DNA of 64,000 bases, taken from NCBI RefSeq assembly GCF_900113955.1, contig NZ_FORH01000007.1, forward strand, positions 1 to 64,000, read 5' to 3'. Origin of the DNA: Celeribacter neptunius. Its GTDB lineage: Bacteria > Pseudomonadota > Alphaproteobacteria > Rhodobacterales > Rhodobacteraceae. A program made the translations under genes and the position numbers. This document shows positions 55,930 to 64,000 of this stretch, piece after piece; the first letter of the stretch is position 1; each line of letters starts with the position of its first letter. The notes beneath the pieces were generated by a model. It saw nothing but the letters and a program-made list of their open reading frames with translations, was not told the origin of the DNA and did not search any database.

Positions 55930-56142
55930 TCAGCGCGCCATAGGGGCCTGATGCCTGGGCCGTAGGGTATCCATGGAAAATGTGATACCCTGCGGTTCGA
56001 GCCAGGCGTTGAAGCGGGCGATTTTCTCGTCCAGAGAACAGGTGTTCGCGTGACGCGCCATCTCGAGCGCATAGGCCGCGCGCAGGCGGGCCTGTTCCTC
56101 GGGCGTCAGACTGTCGAATTCTGTCAATTCGGGCGCTGTCAT
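55930..56142 (-). CDS. Small hypothetical protein
   Basis: This 70-residue protein begins MTAPELTEFDSLTPEEQARL. The start ATG at 56140-56142 has AGAGG six bases upstream. It is helical, charged, with one Cys (ANTCSLDEKI) and a W-containing C-terminal half (FNAWLEPQGITFSMD). It is convergent with gcvP (12 bp gap) and divergent from trxC across 73 bp. Not recognised; the ribosome site and codon pattern are the only support. Confidence 0.6.
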   Translation of the reverse strand: MTAPELTEFDSLTPEEQARLRAAYALEMARHANTCSLDEKIARFNAWLEPQGITFSMDTLRPRHQAPMAR

Positions 56143-56215
56143 TTTGACCTCTTGATCCGGGACTGTTTCGGGTACATATATTCCATAACATGAATGTGAA
56201 CGGGAGACCACGGCC

Positions 56216-56677
56216 ATGGCCGCGACGCTTGAAAAAACCGATGTGAAACTCGCCTGTCCGACCTGTGCCCAGGTCAACCGGGTGCCGGTGGGTAAGCTCT
56301 CTGCCGGGCCGAAATGCGGCACCTGTGGTGAACCGCTGATGTCCGGCAAGGTTTCGGAACTTGATCCGAAAACCCTGACCGCCCTGTCGAAAAAGGACGA
56401 CCTGCCGGTGATCGTCGATTTCTGGGCGCCTTGGTGTGGCCCTTGCCGGATGATGGCGCCGGAGTTTGCGAAGGCCGCACAGGAGCTCAAGGGCAAGGCG
56501 CGTTTTGCCAAGATCAACACCGAGGAACATCCGACCGTGTCGATGAAAAACGGCATCCGCGGTATTCCTGCCCTGATCCTCTATCAGGGTGGCAAGGAAA
56601 TCGCCCGCATCGCCGGTGCCCGCCCGGCCCGCGACATCATCGCTTTTGTCGAGCAGAACGGCAAATTGCCGGCATAA
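56216..56677 (+). CDS. trxC: Thioredoxin 2 (TrxC)
   Basis: This 153-residue cytosolic disulfide reductase has an N-terminal zinc finger with C14, C17, C34 and C37 (CPTC, CGTC) and the thioredoxin active site WCGPC (C74, C77) in DFWAPWCGPCRMMAPEFAKA. The cis-Pro segment RGIPALILYQGG is present. The zinc finger identifies it as TrxC, which in other bacteria is induced by oxidative stress. Confidence 0.95.
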   Translation: MAATLEKTDVKLACPTCAQVNRVPVGKLSAGPKCGTCGEPLMSGKVSELDPKTLTALSKKDDLPVIVDFWAPWCGPCRMMAPEFAKAAQELKGKARFAKINTEEHPTVSMKNGIRGIPALILYQGGKEIARIAGARPARDIIAFVEQNGKLPA

Positions 56678-56749
56678 GGTCGTGGCGTGAGGTTTCGGTT
56701 CCGGGCGGCTTGACTTTTTCGCCCGGAACGTCCAAATCAACGCTCACGT

Positions 56750-56825
<76 letters not shown>

Positions 56826-57245
56826 AATTCCCCTTCCGATCAGAAGCTTTTCACTTTGGTCCCAAGCTTAAATTGTATGGCGTCCTAAGATCGGCGAAGC
56901 TCACCGCGAAGCCTGTAAGCTGAAGTGCCAAAAAGCCGCGCAATAGCCGAGAGTGTGGTTTGGGGTTTGCATGCCTGGCGAAGGGCATCTTAAACCAATT
57001 CTCGATCAGGCGAGCAATTGCAGTCATCTTCGAGACCTTACCATCGCGCCGTCCTTCACCGCTCTCAATCGCCTCGACCGCAAAGGCTTCTCCGACCACA
57101 CCAAGCTCGCCCTGCAAGAGGCCAATATCGGGAAATCCTTTGCGGTTCTTGAAGGGCCATCGCTCAGCCCGTCGGCCTATTGCTTCTGGCAGAGAGCATG
57201 TTGGTTGGGGAGACCTGCTCAGACAGTACGGTCGGAAAGCATGCG
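56826..57245. other. Lower-GC scar after tRNA-Ala with a decayed open frame
   Basis: This stretch is visibly less GC-rich than its surroundings. On the minus strand an open frame covers 56851-57117 and continues in frame upstream without a good start (residues such as RWPFKNRKGFPDIG, then MTAIARLIENWFKMPFARH). It has no ribosome site and I do not recognise it. It is probably the remnant of a transferred gene broken by insertion or deletion. Confidence 0.4.
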
Positions 57246-57320
57246 TAATTGGGCTGACCCTGCTGTGAGGTCGAGCTCCCTATAGGATCACGGCAATGCT
57301 GTGAGAAAGGGAGACAGAGA

Positions 57321-58355
57321 ATGGAATACTTCGTTGGATTAGATGTGTCGCTTCGGTCATGCGCGCTTTGCGTGGTTGATGGCCGTGGCAAAGTTTTTAT
57401 GGAGCGCGAGCTGAGGTGCGAAGTTGACGATATCGCAGCTTGCTTGAAAGCATTCCCCCATCCAATCGAGCGGATCGGCTTTGAAGCAGGCGCGCTCAGC
57501 CAACACCTATTCTTCGGTCTACAAGACAAGGGGTTCGACATCGTCTGCATGGAAGCCAGGCAGGTGAGCGCTGCGCTGTCGGCCATGCGGAACAAAACGG
57601 ACAAGACTGACGCCAAGGGCATTGCTCAGATATTGCGTACTGGCTGGTTCAGCCCGGTGCATATGAAGAGCCGTGAAGCGCATGGTCTGCGTGCTTTGCT
57701 CAGCACCAGAAAGGCTCTGCTCAAAAAGACGATGGATCTGGCCAACGAGGTGCGCGGCCTGTTGAAGGTCTTTGGGGTTCGCCTGCCAAGAACCGTCAAG
57801 CACGGCAGTTTTGACGGGTTGGTCCGACCGATGATCGAGATGGATGAGGTGCTCGCGCATGCGATCATTCGCCTGCTCGACGCGCGTGCGGTTCTGTTCC
57901 AACACTATCTGGAGTTGGACCGACGCGTTAAACGGGCAGCTTCGCAGGACGAAGTGTGCATGCGAATGATGACAGTGCCAGGGGTTGGCCCGATCGCTGC
58001 GCTCACATTCAAGGCTGCAGTCGATGATCCCAGCCGGTTTAAACGTTCTCGGACTGTGGCTGCACATTTTGGATTGACGCCCAGGCGATTCCAATCCGGG
58101 GAACATGACAATCCAGGGCGCATCTCGAAGGCTGGAGATCGAGATGTCCGGGCTACCTTGTATGCTGCTGCAAATGCACTGCTCATGCGCACGATGGCGG
58201 GATCACAGATCAAGTCTTGGGGAATGCGCTTAATGCGCACCAAAGGCCGCCGTCGTGCCGTTGTCGCCGTCGCCCGTAAACTCGCCGTCCTTCTGCACAG
58301 GATGTGGATCGACGGCACAGAATTCCGTCAGGAACAAGTGGGAGGCAAGGCATGA
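57321..58355 (+). CDS. IS110-family transposase (DEDD recombinase)
   Basis: This 344-residue transposase has an N-terminal RuvC-like DEDD domain with D8 (FVGLDVSLRS), E55 (RIGFEAGALS), D94 and D97 (RNKTDKTDAKGIAQ). Its C-terminal Tnp_IS110 domain carries MTVPGVGPIAALTFKAAV and the serine-rich FKRSRTVAAHFGLTPRR region. GGGAGACAGAGA precedes the ATG. The frame is intact, so the element may still be active. Confidence 0.95.
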   Translation: MEYFVGLDVSLRSCALCVVDGRGKVFMERELRCEVDDIAACLKAFPHPIERIGFEAGALSQHLFFGLQDKGFDIVCMEARQVSAALSAMRNKTDKTDAKGIAQILRTGWFSPVHMKSREAHGLRALLSTRKALLKKTMDLANEVRGLLKVFGVRLPRTVKHGSFDGLVRPMIEMDEVLAHAIIRLLDARAVLFQHYLELDRRVKRAASQDEVCMRMMTVPGVGPIAALTFKAAVDDPSRFKRSRTVAAHFGLTPRRFQSGEHDNPGRISKAGDRDVRATLYAAANALLMRTMAGSQIKSWGMRLMRTKGRRRAVVAVARKLAVLLHRMWIDGTEFRQEQVGGKA

Positions 58356-58602
58356 CCCAATAGTCAACCACCAACCCTGACGGGATCGTCCAATCCGGAC
58401 GAGGTTTGTGGATGAAGCCGAAAATGTCTGCTGCGCAACTCGAAGCGCGCCGGAAAGCGGGGCTCTCCACTGCCAATCCGACACATGCATGCAGCGGCGC
58501 CCTTCGAACGCCAAACCAGACTGCGAAGAGAAGCGTGACCCGGATAGGCGATCCTCAGTCGTACAGAAGAAGGAAAATGAGCTTGACCCCGACACCCAAT
58601 TA
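58356..58602 (+). ncRNA. Possible guide (bridge/seek) RNA region of the IS element
   Basis: These ~245 bp between the transposase stop and the right inverted repeat have no convincing gene. In IS1111-type elements this interval encodes the structured RNA that pairs with donor and target DNA. A short hairpin-capable stretch (CGTCCAATCCGGACG near 58389-58403) is visible. RNA ends and loops cannot be fixed by eye. Confidence 0.35.
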
Positions 58603-58662
58603 GAGAAGCTGACTTTCGCGGCTGTATACATGAATGTCCGGAGGTGCGCAGGGAAACTGTCC

Positions 58663-59808
58663 TCAACGCAACCGCAGCATATCTGGTTTGAGATCTGACA
58701 CCTGCGTCACGCCCATCAGGCGCATGTCGCGGGTGATCTCAGCGGTCATCTGGGTCAACATCCGCTCGATCCCCGGCTGGCCCGCCGCCGCGAGCGCGTA
58801 GAGATAGGCGCGGCCCAGCCCCACGGCTTTCGCCCCGAGTGCCAGCGCCTTGAGCACATGCGTGCCGCGCTGGAAGCCGCCATCGACCATCACGTCGAGC
58901 TTGTCGCCCACGGCCTGAACGATCTCATCGAGCTGGTCGAAGCCGGAGCGGGACCCGTCCAACTGTCGACCGCCATGGTTTGACAAAATGATGCCTTTGC
59001 ATCCGATTTCTGCCGCTTTCTTTGCGTCATCGACGCTCATGATCCCTTTGAGACAGAACGGCCCGCCCCATTCGGCCACCATGCGCTCCACATCGTCCCA
59101 GTTCATCGACGGGTCGAGCATGTCGGTGAAATAGCGCCCGATGGTGAGCGTGTCGCCCTTCATGTCGATATGGGCGTCGAGCTGCGGCAGGCTGAATTTC
59201 TCATGGGTGACATAGTTGATGCCCCACATCGGCTTGATCGCGAATTGCACCATACCGCCGAGGGTCAGGCGAAAGGGGATCGAAAACCCGGTGCGCAGAT
59301 CGCGTTCGCGGTTGCCGCCGGTGATGCTGTCGACGGTGAGCATCATGACGTTGATGCCGCTCTCCTTGGCCTTTTGCATCATCGCGGAATTGAGGCCGCG
59401 ATCCTTGTGGAAATAGAATTGGTAGACCTGCGGTGTGTCGTGTTTTGCGGCCAATTCCGTCATCGAAACCGTGCCCAGAGACGAGACCCCGAACATCGTG
59501 CCGAATTTCGCCGCCGCTGCGGCCGTGGCGCGTTCGCCCTCGTGGTGGAACAGGCGTTGAAGCGCGGTTGGCGACAGGTAGACCGGCAGGGCGAGTTTCT
59601 GTCCCATGATCTCGGTCGAGAGATCGACATCGGTGACACCGCGCAGCACGTTGGGCACGAGATCGACGCTCTCGAACGCCTCCGTGTTCCGGCGCAGGGT
59701 CACCTCGTCATCGGCGCCGCCGTCGATGTAGTTGAAGATCGGCCCGGGCAGGCGGCGGAGGGCGAGACGACGGAAATCGTGGAAATTGTGACACTCGGTC
59801 AGGCGCAT
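58663..59808 (-). CDS. lldD: FMN-dependent alpha-hydroxy-acid dehydrogenase (L-lactate dehydrogenase type)
   Basis: This 381-residue FMN enzyme oxidises an L-2-hydroxy acid to the keto acid, feeding electrons to the quinone pool. Family markers are FNYIDGGADDEVTLRRN, the Arg/His active-site segment LSNHGGRQLDGSRSGFDQL, VMVDGGFQRGTHVLKALALG and the FMN-phosphate region AVGLGRAYLYALAA. It is the last gene of the rhamnose operon, overlapping rhaK by 10 bp. L-rhamnose breakdown yields L-lactaldehyde and then L-lactate, so L-lactate is the likely substrate. Confidence 0.92.
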   Translation of the reverse strand: MRLTECHNFHDFRRLALRRLPGPIFNYIDGGADDEVTLRRNTEAFESVDLVPNVLRGVTDVDLSTEIMGQKLALPVYLSPTALQRLFHHEGERATAAAAAKFGTMFGVSSLGTVSMTELAAKHDTPQVYQFYFHKDRGLNSAMMQKAKESGINVMMLTVDSITGGNRERDLRTGFSIPFRLTLGGMVQFAIKPMWGINYVTHEKFSLPQLDAHIDMKGDTLTIGRYFTDMLDPSMNWDDVERMVAEWGGPFCLKGIMSVDDAKKAAEIGCKGIILSNHGGRQLDGSRSGFDQLDEIVQAVGDKLDVMVDGGFQRGTHVLKALALGAKAVGLGRAYLYALAAAGQPGIERMLTQMTAEITRDMRLMGVTQVSDLKPDMLRLR

Positions 59809-61178
59809 GGTGTTTCCCCTTCAACTCTGGCCCGCCAGGCGGCGGCATAGGGCGTGAGCACCTCGCATTGCCGGGGCGTGACCCGATGGGTCTCCGGCGG
59901 CGAGGCGGTCTCGGCAAAAAGCATCGCCGCCCCGACGGAGGTGCCGGTGGCTGAGGCCGCGATCTCCACGCCATCCTTGTGCACCGTGGCCAGCATGTCG
60001 AGGTAGTCGCGGTTGCGGGCAAAGGGGCCTTCGACGATCACGGGGCCTTCTGCGCCGACGAGATCGAGGCAGGTCTTGGTCATCAGGGCGAGGTAGAACC
60101 CGAGCGCGACCATGCGCTGACCCTGTCCATCCGGCTCATGGGTCCACGTGGCCGCGCGTCCGCGAAACGGTCCCGATCCCGGCTCGACCGCAGGCAGGAG
60201 CATGATCTGGTCCGCGAGCACCTTGGCGCGGTCAACCTCCGTCCCCCCTGTGTCTCCGCCCGCGCGGATGATCTCGTATTCACGCCCGCCCATGAACCGG
60301 GCCGAGGGCACGGCGTGGCCCAGGGCGTTGACATTGACGAGCGTGTCACGGTCCGGATCGAGCGTGCTCACAGGCCCGCCGACCGACATGACGACGACCC
60401 AGGTGCCTGTGGACACGACAGAAAACGCGCCCTCTCGGCCCAAGACATGCGGCAGCAGAGAGGCGTTGGAATCGTGGATGCCGCAGACCACCCGCGTGTC
60501 TGGCGACAGGCCGGTGCGGGTGGCGACATCCTTGGTCACCGTGCCCAGAACATCGCCGGAAGGATGCGCGGGGGCGAGGCTGTCGGTGAGGCCGAGACGG
60601 GCGACCAGAGAGGAGAATTGGCCCTCCCAGGGGTTCCACAAATCGGTATGGCAGCCCAGAGAGGTGACATCCGTCGCCATACGACCAGTCAGGCGATAGC
60701 CCCAATATTGCGGATAGGTGAGCACATGGGCCACGCGGTCCTTAAGCGTCGGATCGGTCTGGAATTGCCAATAGAGCTGCGCCCCGAGGTTCAGGCCGAC
60801 GCCAAGGCGCGGTGAGCCAGTCTCCGAAAACGGCGGGCGGAGCGCATCATAATCCTCGGCCAATGCCTCCGGCCCACCATGCTCATAGTCGAGCATTGGC
60901 GCGGCGAGCCCGCCCGCCGCATCGAGCAAGACGGCAGAGGCCCCATGGGTGGTCACGGAGATCGCGTCGATCCCATGGCTTTCGTGGAAGCGCGTGAGGT
61001 GCTCAAGAAAGAACTCCCAATGCCCCTCAAGATCGAAATGCGGCCAGGGCGGCCCCGCCAGAACGGTGTTTGGACGGGTGACGACCGCGATTTCCGACAG
61101 GCTGGCGGCATCGACCAGCGCCAGCTTGGCATTGGTTTTCCCGACATCGAGAACAGCGATATGGCGCGGCATGGTCAT
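59799..61178 (-). CDS. rhaK: Rhamnose/rhamnulose kinase (FGGY family, RhaK-like)
   Basis: This 459-residue sugar kinase has the actin-like N-terminal phosphate loop [28 protein letters not shown], the central motif [12 protein letters not shown] and [18 protein letters not shown] kinases of Rhizobium rha operons phosphorylate the sugar and are also needed for uptake by the ABC transporter. The start ATG overlaps the mutarotase stop (ATGA); a second ATG two codons on is possible. The gene order matches Rhizobium leguminosarum rhaT-P-Q-U-K. Confidence 0.92.
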   Translation of the reverse strand: MTMPRHIAVLDVGKTNAKLALVDAASLSEIAVVTRPNTVLAGPPWPHFDLEGHWEFFLEHLTRFHESHGIDAISVTTHGASAVLLDAAGGLAAPMLDYEHGGPEALAEDYDALRPPFSETGSPRLGVGLNLGAQLYWQFQTDPTLKDRVAHVLTYPQYWGYRLTGRMATDVTSLGCHTDLWNPWEGQFSSLVARLGLTDSLAPAHPSGDVLGTVTKDVATRTGLSPDTRVVCGIHDSNASLLPHVLGREGAFSVVSTGTWVVVMSVGGPVSTLDPDRDTLVNVNALGHAVPSARFMGGREYEIIRAGGDTGGTEVDRAKVLADQIMLLPAVEPGSGPFRGRAATWTHEPDGQGQRMVALGFYLALMTKTCLDLVGAEGPVIVEGPFARNRDYLDMLATVHKDGVEIAASATGTSVGAAMLFAETASPPETHRVTPRQCEVLTPYAAAWRARVEGETPCA

Positions 61179-61489
61179 GGCAGGTGGAACACCGTTTCAA
61201 GCGGTTGTTCTATCGGACGATTGTCGGGATGGGTCTCCATGATGTCGGCCATATGCGCCCACCAACGTTGCATCACCGGATGGTCGGGCAGCGCCGCCAT
61301 GCCGTGATCCTCGCGCCGCCAGAGCACGCCGAACAGATGGCGGGTCTCTGGATCGTAATGGATCGAATAATCTTCGACACCCGCGTCTTTGAGCAGAGTA
61401 ACAAGCTCCGGCCAGATCTCGTCATGGCGTTTGCGATACTCGCCGAGGCAGCCCTCATTCAGGACCATGCGGAAGGCGTATTTTTCCAT
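61175..61489 (-). CDS. rhaM: L-rhamnose mutarotase
   Basis: This 104-residue enzyme interconverts alpha and beta anomers of L-rhamnose. The conserved His22 ([12 protein letters not shown]) and the segments [19 protein letters not shown] and [15 protein letters not shown] are diagnostic. It is called rhaU in Rhizobium. It overlaps rhaQ by 1 bp and rhaK by 4 bp, so it is translated from the same message. Confidence 0.96.
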   Translation of the reverse strand: MEKYAFRMVLNEGCLGEYRKRHDEIWPELVTLLKDAGVEDYSIHYDPETRHLFGVLWRREDHGMAALPDHPVMQRWWAHMADIMETHPDNRPIEQPLETVFHLP

Positions 61490-62493
61490 TACGACCTCCG
61501 CAGGTTCTGGTAGATGCGCGGCAGGGCGATCACCCCGATCAGCAGCGCACCGACCACGATGGACATCACGATGCCCGGCACGTTCAAAAGGCCGAGGCCG
61601 AAGGTGACGAGCCCCATGACGAAGGCCGCGATTACGACGCCGGGGATGGAGCCAGAGCCGCCGAGGATGCTGACCCCGCCGAGCACGACCATGGTGACGA
61701 CTTCCAGTTCCATGCCAGAGGCGATGGAGGGCCGCGTCGAGCCAAGCCGGGAGGTGAGGCAGACCGAGGCCAGCCCCGCCATCAGGCCGGTCAAAAGGAA
61801 CAGGATGAATTTCACCCGTTCGACCCGGATGCCGGAAAAGGTCGCGGCGGTGGCATTGTTGCCGATGGCATAGACCGCGCGGCCGAAATTGGTCTTGTGC
61901 AACACCACGGCATAGATCACGGCGAGGATCGCAAAGATCGTCAGCTCAACGGTGATGACCCAGACCACATAGCCTTGACCGAACCAGGCAAACTCTGACG
62001 GGTAGCCACGAAACGCACCATCGCCGAGAACGATGTAGCTGATCCCGCGAAACAGGCTCATGGTGCCGATGGTCACAACAATGGAGGGCAGGCCCAGACG
62101 CGTCACCAGCACGCCGTTGAAGGCCCCGCACAAGAGCCCGGTCACAAGGCCCGTGGCAACAATCGCAGGTGTGCCAAAGCCGGCCTGCATCACCACCCCC
62201 ATCGCCGTGGATGACAGAGCGATGATGGAGGCGACGGAGAGATCGATCTCGCCGGCGATGATCAAAAGCGCCATGGCAAAGGCGATCATCGCCTTTTCCG
62301 TGAAGTTGAACGTCGCATCCGACAGGTTCCACGCATTCAGGAAGTAGGGCGAGGCAAAGCTGTTGAGGATGAAGATGCCGATCGCGACCAAGAGCAGCAG
62401 GCTTTCCCAGCTTTTGAACGTGCGCGCCAGCGGCGTGGTCAGCCGGTCGGGAATGTGACGGGCGGCGGTCTGTTGTGTCTCTGCAAGGCTCAT
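61489..62493 (-). CDS. rhaQ: Rhamnose ABC transporter permease RhaQ-like
   Basis: This 334-residue inner-membrane permease of the carbohydrate uptake CUT2 class has the conserved segment [39 protein letters not shown] and the ATPase-contact loop [17 protein letters not shown]. About nine or ten helices are predicted. It pairs with the second permease (RhaP-like), whose gene overlaps its start by 4 bp. Confidence 0.92.
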   Translation of the reverse strand: MSLAETQQTAARHIPDRLTTPLARTFKSWESLLLLVAIGIFILNSFASPYFLNAWNLSDATFNFTEKAMIAFAMALLIIAGEIDLSVASIIALSSTAMGVVMQAGFGTPAIVATGLVTGLLCGAFNGVLVTRLGLPSIVVTIGTMSLFRGISYIVLGDGAFRGYPSEFAWFGQGYVVWVITVELTIFAILAVIYAVVLHKTNFGRAVYAIGNNATAATFSGIRVERVKFILFLLTGLMAGLASVCLTSRLGSTRPSIASGMELEVVTMVVLGGVSILGGSGSIPGVVIAAFVMGLVTFGLGLLNVPGIVMSIVVGALLIGVIALPRIYQNLRRS

Positions 62494-63467
62494 TGGGCAT
62501 GCTCCGCGGATTTGAGGATGACACGGCCTTTCGAGCGGCCAGCACGGGAATTGAAGGTCACGGCGATGATGATCGCGGCCCCGGAGATGGCGAGTTGCCA
62601 GAAGGGCGAGACGTCGATCACCGGCAGGGCGTTCTTGATGATGCCCAAGAACAGCGCGCCCAGGACGGCTCCGCCGACGGTGGCAATGCCGCCGGCGATG
62701 GAGACGCCGCCGATAACGCAGGCCGCGACCACATCGAGCTCGAAACCGCCGGCGATGTCGACATAGGCCACGGCATAGCGCGCCACCCAGAGATAGCCGG
62801 TGAGACCGGCCAGCATGCCGGAGATCACGAAGGCGAGGAACTGGGTCCGACCCACATTGATTCCGGTGTAGACGGCGGCATGCGGGTTGCCGCCCACGGC
62901 AAAGAAGGCGCGCCCCAGTGTCGTGCGGCTCATGACGAGCCCGAGGATCAGCGTGACGATCACGGCGATCCAGCCCAGAACCGGCAGGCCGAGGATGTTT
63001 TCACGCGGAAAGGCCTTGAACGCGGCGCTCATCTGGTGCGAGTTCACCCAGCTCCCGTTGGTCAGAAGAAAGATGACACCGCGGAAGATTGTCATCGTGC
63101 CGAGGGTCACGACGATGGGCGGGATCGTCAGTTTCCAGACCAGAAAGCCGTTGATCGCACCCATGAGCGCGCCGAGGCCAAGCGCCAGTGCGACCAGAAC
63201 CGGAACCGGCACTCCGGGGAAGGACACGTTGATCAAGGCGCAGACCATGCCCGTCAGCGCGAGGTTCGCGGCGACCGAGAGGTCGATGGAGCGGGTCAGG
63301 ATGACGACCATCTGCCCCAGCGCGAGGATGATCAGCGGCGCGGTGTCGGTGAACACCGCCACGAGGTTCGAGGGGGTCACGAAACCGGGAAAGCGGCTTG
63401 CGACCAGGGCGAGCAGAAGCAGGATGGCGCCCACAAGGATCGCCTCGCGGGATTTCAGCAGGGTCAT
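62490..63467 (-). CDS. rhaP: Rhamnose ABC transporter permease RhaP-like
   Basis: This 325-residue CUT2-class permease shows IPPIVVTLGTMTIFRGVIFLL, VVILTRSIDLSVAANLALTG and AFFAVGGNPHAAVYTGINVG. Its sequence is clearly paralogous to RhaQ. It overlaps rhaT upstream and rhaQ downstream by 4 bp each (ATGA), giving strict translational coupling. Confidence 0.92.
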   Translation of the reverse strand: MTLLKSREAILVGAILLLLALVASRFPGFVTPSNLVAVFTDTAPLIILALGQMVVILTRSIDLSVAANLALTGMVCALINVSFPGVPVPVLVALALGLGALMGAINGFLVWKLTIPPIVVTLGTMTIFRGVIFLLTNGSWVNSHQMSAAFKAFPRENILGLPVLGWIAVIVTLILGLVMSRTTLGRAFFAVGGNPHAAVYTGINVGRTQFLAFVISGMLAGLTGYLWVARYAVAYVDIAGGFELDVVAACVIGGVSIAGGIATVGGAVLGALFLGIIKNALPVIDVSPFWQLAISGAAIIIAVTFNSRAGRSKGRVILKSAEHAQ

Positions 63468-64000
63468 GCTGCTTCTCCTTTCGATGAAATGCCTGCCGCG
63501 TGGCGGACCAGGGTTTCGGGCGTCAGATCCTCGCCTTCCAACTCGGCGACCATCCGGCCTTCGCGCATGACGATCACGCGATCCGACATGCCGAGAATTT
63601 CGGGAATTTCGGAACTGACCATGATGACGGACAGCCCCTCGGAAGCCAGTTCCGACATGAAATCATGCACGGCCGCCTTGGAGCCGATGTCGATGCCCTT
63701 GGTCGGCTCGTCGAGAATGATGACGGTCGGTTGCGTGGCGAGCCATTTTGCGATGACCACCTTCTGCTGGTTGCCGCCAGAGAGACTCCCGACCGTGGTG
63801 TCGAGCGAGGCCGCGCGCAGATCGAGCCGTTCGGTATATTGACGTGCCAGTGCGAATTCCTCGGCCATCCGGGTGAACCCGTTCTTGGACAGGCGCGGCA
63901 GGGACGGCAGGGTGACATTCTGGAAAATCGGCATGTCGAGGATCGCCCCCTGTTTGCCGCGATCTTCGGGAACATAGACGATCCCTGCCGCGATGGCGTC
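63464..64000 (-). CDS. rhaT: Rhamnose ABC transporter ATP-binding protein, C-terminal part (cut by window edge)
   Basis: This is the last ~178 residues of a two-domain sugar ABC ATPase. The second nucleotide-binding domain shows YVPEDRGKQGAI, the signature LSGGNQQKVVIAKWLA, Walker B VIILDEPTKGIDIGSK and the switch region VIMVSSEIPEILGMSDRVIV. The frame runs open past 63934 to the window end, so the gene continues beyond. It energises uptake through RhaP/RhaQ; the binding protein (RhaS) and regulator are expected further out. Confidence 0.93.
   Translation of the reverse strand, partial: DAIAAGIVYVPEDRGKQGAILDMPIFQNVTLPSLPRLSKNGFTRMAEEFALARQYTERLDLRAASLDTTVGSLSGGNQQKVVIAKWLATQPTVIILDEPTKGIDIGSKAAVHDFMSELASEGLSVIMVSSEIPEILGMSDRVIVMREGRMVAELEGEDLTPETLVRHAAGISSKGEAA

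Larger units (their letters stand above)
57246..58602 (+). mobile_element. IS110-family insertion sequence (IS1111-like layout)
   Basis: The element is defined by the transposase at 57321-58355 and a subterminal inverted repeat TAATTGGG (57246-57253) / CCCAATTA (58595-58602). The left non-coding end is short (~75 bp) and the right is long (~245 bp), the layout of the IS1111 subgroup, in which the guide RNA is encoded after the transposase. The exact ends are uncertain by 10-20 bp, as this family has no terminal inverted repeats and often no target duplication. Confidence 0.7.

Noticed and set aside
53045-56740. 1231-codon open frame on the minus strand opposite gcvP and trxC
   Set aside because: It is the codon-bias shadow of gcvP in high-GC DNA: rich in His, Arg, Gly and Asp, no domain, and it would overlap three well-supported genes.
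56826-58680. Matching attachment site to pair with the tRNA-Ala 3' end
   Set aside because: I looked for a second copy of the tRNA end (GGTTCGATCCCGATCGAC) to the right of the IS and found none in the window.

Overview
The window looks like chromosomal DNA of an alphaproteobacterium of the Rhodobacterales (Roseobacter/Paracoccaceae type). The basis is high GC with dense, often overlapping operons, TRAP transporters, a mreBCD-pbp2-rodA locus, a tandem glycine riboswitch ahead of gcvTHP, a Rhizobium-like rhamnose operon (rhaTPQ, mutarotase, rhaK) and a type-I sulfide:quinone oxidoreductase. The genus cannot be fixed from sequence alone.

Region 1 (1-3.3 kb): the 5' part of acetyl-CoA synthetase and a Cache-HAMP methyl-accepting chemotaxis protein. 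Region 2 (3.9-16.2 kb) is the most distinctive block, a two-P450 catabolic island. A minus-strand operon encodes P450, [2Fe-2S] ferredoxin, ferredoxin reductase and a TRAP binding protein, with a divergent LysR regulator. Plus-strand units encode a second ferredoxin, a DhaK-DhaL dihydroxyacetone kinase, a CYP199-like P450 and a complete TRAP transporter, with a MarR regulator between them. The second ferredoxin and second P450 share a closely matching ~32-bp promoter/operator element, and a related palindrome lies between marR and dhaK. Together the genes look like uptake and oxidation of an aromatic acid or ether, with one reductase serving two ferredoxins and a kinase for a three-carbon fragment.

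Region 3 (16.2-30 kb): an M35-like metalloprotease fused to a beta-propeller-like region, a large ATPase-LuxR regulator, a small His-rich protein, tRNA-Gln, an EF-hand protein, a kpsE/kpsT capsule-export pair without kpsM, NhaA, an ArsR/permease pair with an AT-rich operator, a uracil-DNA glycosylase-like protein and SseB.

Region 4 (30-46.6 kb): ghrA, rodA-pbp2-mreD-mreC-mreB, leuA with a leucine-rich leader peptide, sqr, a 19-repeat MORN protein, nadE, a YegD-like Hsp70 and a PfkB-family kinase. Two diverged copies of an intergenic repeat sit at 30.2 and 40.9 kb.

Region 5 (46.8-56.8 kb): a two-gene unit of unknown function, a Tat-exported MBL hydrolase, a small zincin, gltX, riboswitch-gcvTHP, trxC and tRNA-Ala. 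Region 6 (56.8-64 kb): a lower-GC scar with an IS110/IS1111-type insertion sequence, then a tightly overlapped minus-strand rhamnose uptake operon ending in an L-lactate-dehydrogenase-type flavoenzyme. It runs off the right edge inside rhaT.
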